From contig NC_016024.1 of NCBI RefSeq assembly GCF_000226295.1, positions 1,037,501-1,101,500 on the forward strand: 64,000 nucleotides of DNA. The letters run 5' to 3'. Origin of the DNA: Chloracidobacterium thermophilum B (GTDB lineage: Bacteria > Acidobacteriota > Blastocatellia > Chloracidobacteriales > Chloracidobacteriaceae). Below the pieces are notes generated by a model. It made no database searches. It worked only from the letters and a program-made list of their open reading frames with translations, and had not been told where the DNA came from. How positions within the stretch are numbered: the stretch's first letter is position 1; every line of letters starts with the position of its first letter. Positions 53,335-61,300 of the stretch are shown piece after piece. Made by a program: the position numbers and the translations under genes.

Positions 53335-53868
53335 TTAGGGAGAGGTTTTGTAGTAGTTGGTCTGACGAATGGCACGCCGCAGTTCTTCCCAAGTCAGGAT
53401 CCGTCCGCCGTGGGCCTTCCGGGCCGCTTCGGCGTCATCCCGAACCGCAAAGGACGCTGTGACGGGGGGCATGGCTGCCCGAACTTCAAGCTTGGATTCG
53501 TAGAGGTGAAATGCCGTCTGGGCCGGGACGAGGGTGTGGCGCTGGTAGTCGAACACGTCTAGGCGCGTCACTTCGGGATGGCGGTCGGTGTAAACAACCG
53601 CGCACAAGGCCGAACAAAGCAGGACAGGGGGTTGATTGGGGATGGTCGCTTCAAAGAAGTTTTCGCTTTCCTCCCGGATGACCGGCATACCACAGATGGG
53701 GCAGGCAGGTGGTGACGGTTTGTTATCCGGGCGCGCCGTTGGCTGAGCCGCTGCTGGCTGGCTGGGGGGGGAGCCCGGTTGGCAACCGGTCAGCAACAGG
53801 CCCAGCAGGACGGGAAGGGTTTGCAACAGGTGGCGGCGTGTCTTGTCCGTTGTTCCGTCAGGCTTCAT
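53335..53868 (-). CDS. NosL-like copper-binding lipoprotein
   Basis: A 177-residue lipoprotein. The signal peptide ends in a lipobox with Cys29 (LLLTGCQ). The mature part has CPICGM (Cys56, Cys59, Met61), the NosL copper(I)-binding motif, then a second cysteine pair (Cys85, Cys89). NosL delivers copper to nitrous oxide reductase, but no nos gene is nearby, so this is probably a general copper chaperone or sensor. The Pro/Ala-rich linker after the lipobox is typical of such anchors. AAGGAG precedes ATG 53868. Confidence 0.82.
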   Translation of the reverse strand: MKPDGTTDKTRRHLLQTLPVLLGLLLTGCQPGSPPSQPAAAQPTARPDNKPSPPACPICGMPVIREESENFFEATIPNQPPVLLCSALCAVVYTDRHPEVTRLDVFDYQRHTLVPAQTAFHLYESKLEVRAAMPPVTASFAVRDDAEAARKAHGGRILTWEELRRAIRQTNYYKTSP

Positions 53869-54063
53869 GACGTAGCTCCTTGGTTCAAAGTGACTGCAAC
53901 GCATCGGCTGCCTGGGTGACGGCTGATTTGACAGTCGCCGCGCCGCATGACTACCATCACTGAGAATAGGCGTAATCAGGGGCATGATTCGCTTAAATGA
54001 CACAAATGCTTGCGCCAAAAAAGCCCGGCACTTAGCTTTCCAAGCCCAGAGCAGGACCCCGCC

Positions 54064-54876
54064 ATGGCAACGCTAGGGCAGGAACTCAGGCAGCAACGCG
54101 AAGCGCGTGGCAAGTCACTCGAAGAAATCTCACAGGTGACAAACATTGCCATCCGTTTTTTGCATGCCATTGAGCGCGATGACTACCGGGAGTTACCGGG
54201 CGAACTGTACAACCGGTCTTTCATCCGTCAGTTCGCACGGGCAATTGGTTATGACGAGGCCCGTGCCCTGCAGCTTTATGAACGGCAGTCGGGCAGTCCA
54301 CGAATTCCGACGGATGAGGAAGTCAGCCGCACGCCGGAGTTTCTTCCGTCACCCAAAACCGGCAATGCCCTGTTGCTGACGTTGACCCTCTCCATAGTGG
54401 TCATTGTCGTTGCCGGGACTTCGTATGCTTTTCCCGGCTGGTGGAAGTTCCTCAGCCATCCGCTACTTTCGTCGCAGAAGACTTCTTCGCCCCAGGCACC
54501 GCCCACCCCAAGCGCCGAGCCGCCTCCAGTCGCTACGACCACACCGGCTTCGCCTCCCGACCCGGCGTTGCCGCCGCCAACGGACGAATTGGTTTTGGAA
54601 CTGCGTGCCACGGGAAAGTGCTGGACCAGAATCCAGGTGGACGGCGGCAAGCAGGAGGAATTCATCCTGCTGCCGGATGACGTACGGCTTTATCGCGCCA
54701 AGGAAAAAATCGTGCTGTCGCTCGGTGCCCGGCAGTTCGTGTCGGTGACGGTCAATGGTCGCTCCCTCGAACTCCCCTCACGGGATGGCATTACGGTCAA
54801 GCGCGCCGTCATCACACCGAGTACTGTCGAAACCGGATTGATGGGACAGCTCAACCCGGCTGCTGACCTGCGATGA
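54064..54876 (+). CDS. RodZ-like membrane protein with helix-turn-helix domain
   Basis: A 270-residue bitopic protein. An N-terminal HTH_25 domain (LGQELRQQREARGKSLEEIS, then RFLHAIERDDY and RSFIRQFARAIGYDE) is followed by one transmembrane segment (about 103-125) and a Pro/Thr-rich linker. The C-terminal domain resembles DUF4115 (LELRATGKCWTRIQVDG, LLPDDV). RodZ anchors MreB to the membrane for cell-shape control, but similar proteins also act as regulators, so the role is inferred. ATG 54064 starts the HTH. It overlaps the next gene by four bases (ATGA). Confidence 0.82.
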   Translation: MATLGQELRQQREARGKSLEEISQVTNIAIRFLHAIERDDYRELPGELYNRSFIRQFARAIGYDEARALQLYERQSGSPRIPTDEEVSRTPEFLPSPKTGNALLLTLTLSIVVIVVAGTSYAFPGWWKFLSHPLLSSQKTSSPQAPPTPSAEPPPVATTTPASPPDPALPPPTDELVLELRATGKCWTRIQVDGGKQEEFILLPDDVRLYRAKEKIVLSLGARQFVSVTVNGRSLELPSRDGITVKRAVITPSTVETGLMGQLNPAADLR

Positions 54877-56000
54877 TCCGTTCACACGCGGGACGCGACA
54901 CGTTGCGAAGGGGCCTGTGCTGGTTCATCCATCTGTGCTGGTGGAGTCTGGTGTGGGGAACCGGTGATGCACGGGCAGCGGTGGTCTGTTGCGCTGTCCA
55001 TCAGGACCTCACCTGGCTCGCCAGATACCCGGTCGTCTCCGAGGCGACGACGTTCCCCACCCGGTCAGGTCCCGTGCGGGCACGCCTGTACCGGCCTGAA
55101 GGGCTGTCCAATGCCCCAGCGCTCGTGCTGGTGCATGGCATTCACAAAGACGGCATGGATGAAGCCCGTTTGAAAGCCTTTGCGCAGTCGCTGGCGGCGA
55201 CGGGCTTGCTGGTGCTGACGCCCCATGTGCCTTCGCTGGCCGATTACCGCATTGAAAAAAGCGCCGTGGAGCTGATTGGGTGGTCGGCGGAGGCGCTCCA
55301 CCGGCAGACCCGCCGGCGGGTAGGCGTTATGGGACTGTCCTTTGCCGGCGGACTCTGCCTGGTGACAGCCGCTGACCCGCGCTTTGCTCCCAGCATTGGC
55401 TATGTTCTGGCCGTCGGCGCCCACGACGATCTGGAGCGGGTGGCTAACTTCCTGCTGACGAATGAAATCCCGACGCCCGGCGGCGAGCTGCTCCGGCTGC
55501 CGGCCGATCCCTATGGCGTCCTGCTGTTTGCCTATGAATATGCTGCTGCGCTGTTTGCGCCGGCGGAGGTCGAACCCGGACGGGTGGCCCTGCGGTACTG
55601 GCTGTGGGGGGAGACGGACAAAGCCCGTGAGCAGGCGGAACGCATGTCGTCGGAGGGAAAAGCCACCCTGCAGGCACTATGGAATGGCAACAATACAGCC
55701 GTCCTGCCGGTGCTGCGGCGGCAGCTCGCACAGCGGCGCGCGGCGCTGCGCAGCGTTTCTCCGCATGATGTGCTGGCCCGGGTGCGGTGTCCGGTGTTTC
55801 TCGTGCATGGGGCGCACGATGCCGTTGTGCCCTGTTCCGAAACCCAGTGGCTGGCGCGGGGACTGCAGGGGCGTTGCCGCGTTCTGATCAGCCCGGCCGT
55901 CGGGCATGTGGAAGTGGCCGCCACGGCCACGCCGGCCGAAAAGCTCGAAGTGGCACAGTTTCTGCGCGAATTTCTGGAGTTGGCGCATCGCCTCCGCTGA
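54873..56000 (+). CDS. Exported alpha/beta hydrolase
   Basis: A 375-residue hydrolase with a likely signal peptide (LCWFIHLCWWSLVWGTGDARA). The fold shows VLVHGIHKDG (oxyanion region), the nucleophile elbow MGLSFAGGL, an Asp in VHGAHDAVVP and the catalytic His in VGHVEVAA, so the triad is complete. Dienelactone-hydrolase and esterase relatives share this order; the substrate is unknown. It is translationally coupled (ATGA) to the RodZ-like gene and converges with lptE across 35 bases. Confidence 0.8.
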   Translation: MIRSHAGRDTLRRGLCWFIHLCWWSLVWGTGDARAAVVCCAVHQDLTWLARYPVVSEATTFPTRSGPVRARLYRPEGLSNAPALVLVHGIHKDGMDEARLKAFAQSLAATGLLVLTPHVPSLADYRIEKSAVELIGWSAEALHRQTRRRVGVMGLSFAGGLCLVTAADPRFAPSIGYVLAVGAHDDLERVANFLLTNEIPTPGGELLRLPADPYGVLLFAYEYAAALFAPAEVEPGRVALRYWLWGETDKAREQAERMSSEGKATLQALWNGNNTAVLPVLRRQLAQRRAALRSVSPHDVLARVRCPVFLVHGAHDAVVPCSETQWLARGLQGRCRVLISPAVGHVEVAATATPAEKLEVAQFLREFLELAHRLR

Positions 56001-56035
56001 GGTTGCGCCGCCGCCCCGGCCGTTCAGAACCGCGT

Positions 56036-56641
56036 TCAGAACCGTTCCAGCATGGTGGTGACGACACTGCGCGCAAAATCGCGGGCCAGACGTTCCACCG
56101 CCGGGTCTTCTTCGTTGAAGAACGAGCGTGGATCGGAAGAAAACTCGTATTCGCCGCGAAATTCGAGGTTGGGTTGGTCAAACAGCACCCGGTTGCGGGT
56201 CTGGTCGCGGAGGGTGACACGCGACCGGATGGCCACCTGAAACAGCCGCACCGTGCCGCGATTGTCCACCAGCGCCTGGCCGGTCGTCACCGCGAGGATG
56301 TCGCCGGACAGCACCGCGTCGGACTGCTCCGGCTTGTTGGTCAGAACAACAGGCAGGCGGCGACGCAGGATTTCCTCAATGACGGCCTGGGTGAACCGTT
56401 GCTCGATGCGGTAACGCAGGGTTTGGTTGGTAAAAGGCAGAACCGCAAGGGTTTTGACTTCCGGCGGAAAAGCGCCCCCGGCGTCCAGCCGGCGGTAGCC
56501 GCAGGGGCCCGCCCCGACACAGCCCAACAGCAAAAGCCAGACCACCAGCGGCCGGCCCCACCAGCGGACTGGCTGAAGACGGACGGTGGCATATTCGGTG
56601 GATGTTGGGCGGTTTGGGACGGTGAAGCGTGTCATCCTCAT
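56036..56641 (-). CDS. lptE: LptE-type outer-membrane assembly lipoprotein
   Basis: A 201-residue lipoprotein. A hydrophobic signal (PLVVWLLLLGC) ends in a lipobox cysteine followed by CGYR, the usual start of LptE/RlpB proteins. The body has VKTLAVLPFTNQTLRYRIEQ and FTQAVIEEILRRRLP, matching the DUF799/LptE pattern, so it should help LptD place lipopolysaccharide in the outer membrane. ATG 56641 or 56635 is the start; longer frames run into the IscB element. The sequence just upstream is the right end of that element, so its native promoter or upstream coupling may have been displaced. Confidence 0.75.
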   Translation of the reverse strand: MRMTRFTVPNRPTSTEYATVRLQPVRWWGRPLVVWLLLLGCVGAGPCGYRRLDAGGAFPPEVKTLAVLPFTNQTLRYRIEQRFTQAVIEEILRRRLPVVLTNKPEQSDAVLSGDILAVTTGQALVDNRGTVRLFQVAIRSRVTLRDQTRNRVLFDQPNLEFRGEYEFSSDPRSFFNEEDPAVERLARDFARSVVTTMLERF

Positions 56642-56651
56642 GCGCGGGAGA

Positions 56652-56671
56652 CCCCGGCCTTCAGGCCGGGG
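56652..56671. repeat. Right-end hairpin of the IscB element
   Basis: CCCCGGCC and GGCCGGGG pair over eight bases with a TTCA loop (TGAA on the minus strand). It has the same loop as the outer left-end hairpin, as expected for ends recognised by an IS200/IS605-type enzyme. It sits 10 bases upstream of the lptE start. Confidence 0.75.
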
Positions 56672-56719
56672 AGGGATAGCGCAGCGGCGCAAGCCGCCCT
56701 GTTCCCGCATCTCCTTTCT

Positions 56720-58051
56720 TCAGATGGCTATCCTTGTCCACGAATATCCATACCCGTCTGCACGCTGGAGCAGTGTGCAAAATCGGTGATGGATGCCTTG
56801 TACCAGCCCGGTTGCGGACTGGATGTTGAAACTGCCGCTGGCTCGAATGGCGACACGACCCAGGTAGTTGCCTGCCTTTTTGCCGGTCGTCACGACCACA
56901 CGCACCAGGTCCCCGGTCTGAAACCCGAATGCACTCTTGCTGCGGGTCAGGTCTCCGCGTGGAAACCCATGCTTCGTCAGGCGCGTGCGTTGATAGCTCC
57001 CGCGTCCTGTGCACTGGATGTTCAGCGTCGGAACCCGCCAGTTGGTAACAGCGTGGACTTCGCCCACACAGGCTGCATCCAGCGCATGCGCCTTTGGAAG
57101 GTTGAGCCGATGTCGGTTCCACTTCGTCCGCCCGCCCGTTCCAGCCTCGACCGGCAGGGCTGTGGCCGTCAGGCGGCGCCACAGTTCCCATCGCGTGCTG
57201 TTGACGGCAGCCGCATCGCGCAACGGCGCTTTTCGCTGGGCCTCGATGCGGGCCAGTCGCTTCGGGTCTTTCGCCAGAAAATCCTCAATGCCTTGCGCGC
57301 CCTTGCGCCGGTTGCAAGGATGACAGGCCAGCGTCAGATTGCTCACGCGGTCACTTCCGCCCTTTGAGCGCGGATGAATGTGATCGATCCCCAGCGGCAC
57401 GTTTTCTGCATCGCAGTAGGCGCACTTGCGACCCCACTTCTCCAACAGATACTCCCGCACTTCGCAGCCAGCCAATGTTCCTTGCTGGTACTCGATGCCG
57501 GAGATTTCCGGGTTTTGCAGCGCCTGGGTGTCGAACCGCACCAGTTCCTGCGACAGTGACGAAACCGGCGCCCAGCGGCACAGCCGCCGCACCCAGGACG
57601 TGATCGTGTCCACGCGGTGTTGCAGGCTGGGCGGCAGCCAACCATTCCGCCGGGTTCGGTTATCGAAGCGGGACTGGCGGTGGCGCAGGTTCGCGCAGCG
57701 CCGACGCCGACGAAACGCCGCGCGCTGTCTGAGTGCAGCGCGGATCGCGTGCCCGCGGTGAACGAGCTCAGCCAGGAACAGCACGTGGGCGCTGCGCTGC
57801 ACTTCGCCCGTGTCGGCACCGACCTCTTGCGACTCTCGAACCAGGGCCACACCCGTTGCCCTGCTGCCGGGATCGAGCTTGAGCCGCACGGGTTGCAGGG
57901 CGCAATCTTCCTGCTCACGATCGAGCAGCCGGATGGTGAATGGCACCAGCCGATGCACCCGCGCCCGCCCACGTTCCAACAGCAGCCGCGCCCGCTTCTC
58001 CGAGCACGGCATCAGCGGTTTTTTCCTGCGATCCAACACGAAAACTGCCAA
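56720..58051 (-). CDS. iscB: IscB RNA-guided nuclease (OMEGA effector)
   Basis: A 443-residue protein with all IscB parts. The N-terminal PLMP region (LDRRKKPLMPCSEKRARLLL) is followed by split RuvC: Asp60 in KLDPGSRATG, an arginine-rich bridge helix (about 105-130), Glu169 in SQELVRFD, and His322/Asp325 in KAHALDAA. An HNH domain is inserted (CAYC, then Asp223-His224 in GIDHIHPRSKGG, and CHPCN zinc cysteines). The C-terminal TAM-interaction-like domain contains TGDLVRVVV and KKAGNYLGRV. Catalytic residues are all present. TTG 58051 was chosen because AAAGGAG lies six bases upstream; TTG 58057 would add two residues. IscB proteins are ancestors of Cas9 that use an omega-RNA guide. Confidence 0.93.
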   Translation of the reverse strand: MAVFVLDRRKKPLMPCSEKRARLLLERGRARVHRLVPFTIRLLDREQEDCALQPVRLKLDPGSRATGVALVRESQEVGADTGEVQRSAHVLFLAELVHRGHAIRAALRQRAAFRRRRRCANLRHRQSRFDNRTRRNGWLPPSLQHRVDTITSWVRRLCRWAPVSSLSQELVRFDTQALQNPEISGIEYQQGTLAGCEVREYLLEKWGRKCAYCDAENVPLGIDHIHPRSKGGSDRVSNLTLACHPCNRRKGAQGIEDFLAKDPKRLARIEAQRKAPLRDAAAVNSTRWELWRRLTATALPVEAGTGGRTKWNRHRLNLPKAHALDAACVGEVHAVTNWRVPTLNIQCTGRGSYQRTRLTKHGFPRGDLTRSKSAFGFQTGDLVRVVVTTGKKAGNYLGRVAIRASGSFNIQSATGLVQGIHHRFCTLLQRADGYGYSWTRIAI

Positions 58052-58059
58052 GTTCAACT

Positions 58060-58360
58060 CCTTTCAAACCGCCCTTACGGGCCTTGTGGGCATTTCTGCC
58101 CATCTCCCCTCGGAAATGTCTGCAACCGGCTCCTTCCTTGCGGAAGCGATGAGAACCTTCGGCGCTTTACCTTTCACCAGCATGATCCCCACCTTCCAGT
58201 GTCCGGGACTGAGGAAGCATCCCGGAGTGGGTCTTGACGACCTGTTGCAAACGTAGCGGGTTGGATACCGCTTTTCCTGGTCAACCCGGCTTGCTCCCAA
58301 AACTCCGGCCTTTGGGCCGGGGTAGTGAACAAGCTCCGCCCTTCAGGGCGGGGTAGTTGA
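58060..58360 (-). ncRNA. Putative omega-RNA of the IscB system
   Basis: About 300 bases immediately upstream of iscB without a real gene but with several hairpins: GCCC-TTAC-GGGC (58071-58082), TGGGCA-TTTC-TGCCCA (58087-58102), CTTCC-TTGC-GGAAG (58133-58146) and CCGGGA...TCCCGG (58203-58225). IscB omega-RNAs lie here, with the guide at the 5' end, read from the bases outside the element's left end (about 58361-58380). The 3' boundary probably lies at the iscB ribosome site. The call rests on position and structure. Confidence 0.75.
58298..58360. repeat. Two tandem copies of the element left end
   Basis: The left end occurs twice, 31 bases apart: outer copy 58330-58360 and inner copy 58298-58329. 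Each has the unit ACTACCCCG plus a short hairpin (CCGCCC/GGGCGG outer; CCGGCC/GGCCGG inner) and each is preceded, on the minus strand, by CTTG. The hairpin loops differ. Confidence 0.85.
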
Positions 58361-61300
58361 CAAGGTGGATTCCTGACCATCAAAGGTAATGACGGTGTCG
58401 TCCGGCAGTCCGGCCAGCCACTCGGCAAACCGGGCCGCCAGGTCAGCCTTGGTGGCGGATTCTCCCGGTGTAAAGGGAAGCGGTACCGGGACCGGAACTA
58501 CCGGACTGCCGGCCACCAGCGCCGCATTGATGGCGTCAATGGTTTCCGGCGCGATGACCAGTTCCTTTGCCGGAGTTGAAGACGACAGTGCTGCCAGCGT
58601 CGCCGTGACGAGCCGCTCTTCCGATTCTGTAAGGCCCAGCGTCCGCAACCCTTGCTGGATGAGGCTCCGGTTTTGCAGCACACACTGGCGAAAGTGCTGA
58701 ATGCCCTGGTTGACCGTCGTGGTGAGTTGTTCAAGCTGCCTGGAGAGAGGAGGCATGAACCGGCGCTGGATGAGTCCGCTGACCAGCGGTTGGTGGTCGA
58801 GAAACTCGCGCAGGTGCAGGTTACGCCGCCGGGCGTTGATGTCCGAAAGAATGCGGTTGGCACGGGCAGCATACTGCCGGTCGGCAATGGTCAGACGGGA
58901 CAGGGTCTCGAAAAGCCGCCAGGTCGGGCTGCCCAGAAACTCCGTCAGCGGTGTGAGGTCAAGATGTTTCGTGGCCTGTTCGTCGCGGGCCACACAGTCT
59001 TCGATGTAATGCTTCTTGAAGCGTTCAAAAACCTGCTCGAAGCGCAACCGTTTGTCCTCGTCAAGCAGCCGGTGTGGATGCTCGAAAAAGTTACCCAACT
59101 CGCGCCGCGCATTGCGCGCGTCGGCATCGGCTGCCGGCAGGGCGCTGAGCGTGTACGCCTTGGCCATGACATAGAACGGCAGCCAGTCAAGAAACTCGAC
59201 CAGAACGCGCAGGTCAATGACGGCCCGCTGATAGATCGTCGGGTTGGCGGCAAAAATGTCCACAATGCGCGCCAGCCCCATCTCCAGGGAAATGCGCTCG
59301 AACAATACGGCTTCGACAGCCGCCGCCGTGGTTTCAAAGTAGCGTTTGCAGGTGATGATGAGTTGCCAGGTGCGCGTCGTCAGCATTTCTGGCGGCAGGG
59401 ACGCAAACCGTTCCGTCAACCGGTAGTTGAGCCATTTCTGGTACCACTGCGCCAGACTTTCCCGTACCTGCTTCCGGTCGGTAGCCAAATCCGGCAGGTC
59501 AAAGCGTTCGGTCAGCAGCCGACACCATTCGGAGAGGGTTTCTGACGAGTAGGTAATCGCCGCCGTACGGCGGACGGACCCATACTGCCGGAAACTCACA
59601 TCCTGGGTGAGTTCGGCAGCCGTGAAAATCCGCAGCCCGGAAACATCCACCAGCTCGATGCGCCAGCCGGCAACGAGCGCCATCATGACGATTTGCTGGG
59701 CCGGTTCGAGCAATCCATAAGGCTCACGGCGCAGCGTCTGGTACACCACCTGAACCGGGACGGCATCTGAGCCGGCCGCTTCAACCAGCCGCAGGACCTC
59801 GCTGATACACGGTTCGCCCAGCGCCTCGTCGCGGTCCATGGCAAGCTGGTAGAGCCCTTCCCGTTCGATGACAATGTGAAAAGGCAGCGCAAAGTGCCGC
59901 GCCATTTCCTGTACGGTGGGGTCCGTCGGATTCAATCCGCCCAACAGGCCCAGCACCAGGCGTTTTGTCTCACGTTCCGTCAGCGGGGCCGGAAAGACCG
60001 GATGGGCCGGAAACCGCAAGTCAAGGGGTTTGCGGATGATGGTGCTGAGAAACTCGCTGAACGTACGGGGAAGTCCGCCCGGAAACAGTTGTGTGAGACG
60101 GTAACAGTCGCCATTGGCGGACAGCAGTTCGCCCTCTTCGACGTAGTGGCGCAGAAACAGCATGCGGGTTTGGGCTTCAAGTGCGGCAACCCGCTCCGCA
60201 ATTTCATCGCCAAACACGTCTTCGCCCCGCGTGTAGGCAATCCACAACGACTTGAGGACTTCGGCCTCGCCTTCGGTAAGAGGCGCCGGCCGCCAGTAGA
60301 GCAGGCTCGGCGTGGTCGTACTGCCATCGGGTCCGCCCGGCGACTGGCTGCGTTCAATGCACAGTTGCCAGTCGTATTCGCAGAGTTCGTCCGCCCAGTG
60401 GTAAATGATGGACGGCTTGGCGTCAGATTCATCCTCGGTCGGAATGACAATGGCTGAGGGGGTAAACAGATCGCCGCTGCGTTCGATACCGACGGGCGGA
60501 TTGGTGAAGATTTCCGATGGCATCCCAAAGCTGACGATGCCCCGCCGTCCGGTGTTGCGCCATGGCACGGTTAACTCGTCGCGGTAGGATTTTGCGCCGC
60601 TGAGCAGCAGGGCATCGAGAGTGAAGGGAAAGTCGTGAAACAGCGCGCTGCCGCCCAGTGTGACGAGCAGGGCATCAAGGGTGTCGTCGTTGGGGGTTTC
60701 GGCCAGGGCGACTTTCAGACGCGCTTCGGGATCAAACTGCTCGACGACGGTCAGGCTGTAGCGACAGGTTGCCCCGATGCCTTCCTTGACGATTTGCCCT
60801 TCACTGTGGGTGTAGAGGTCATCCAGCAGGAACGCTGCCTGGTTGTAGCCAATATCACCCAGCATCATCGCGTTGGTGAGTTCATCGGCGCTGACCGAAC
60901 GCCCGACGAGCGAGTAGAGAAACAGGCCCTTGAGCAGGAGTTTGGCCGGGATGCGCTGCTCGAAACTCAGCGCCGGAAGCCGCATTGTCGAAAGGTAGTC
61001 ATAGACGGCGACGGCGCGGGCCAGGGTCGGATGGCGTTTCAGCTCGAAGTCGTACTTGTCAAACAGGTCATCGAGTGAAATGAGCTGCATCGGCCGTCGC
61101 CGCAGAGCGCCGCCGATAATCCCGTTGATGAAACTGAACAGGGAAAAACTTTCGCAGTAAGTGGAAAGTCCGGGGGCGACTTCCAGCACGGCCGGGTGAA
61201 CCGGGTAGAGGCTGCAAAATTCTTCTTCGCTCCAGTGAAAGCGCGGAAGTGCCTTGAGGGTTTCCTGGTAGAGTGCCGCCAGTTCGGCCCGTTGCTGGGG

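Larger units (their letters stand above)
56645..58360 (-). mobile_element. IscB-encoding IS200/IS605-like element (no transposase)
   Basis: A compact element of about 1.7 kb that holds iscB and an upstream structured noncoding region. The ends are marked by short hairpins with the same TGAA loop: CCGCCCTGAAGGGCGG at the outer left end and CCGGCCTGAAGGCCGG at the right end (minus-strand reading). These resemble the subterminal hairpins of IS200/IS605 elements. No Y1 transposase gene is present, so the element must be mobilised in trans or be stranded. Exact ends are inferred: the left one from tandem CTTG-flanked copies, the right one from the hairpin only. Confidence 0.75.

Noticed and set aside
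56642-56710. N-terminal extension of LptE
   Set aside because: The extra codons run into the right-end hairpin of the IscB element, so the longer frame is an artefact of the insertion.
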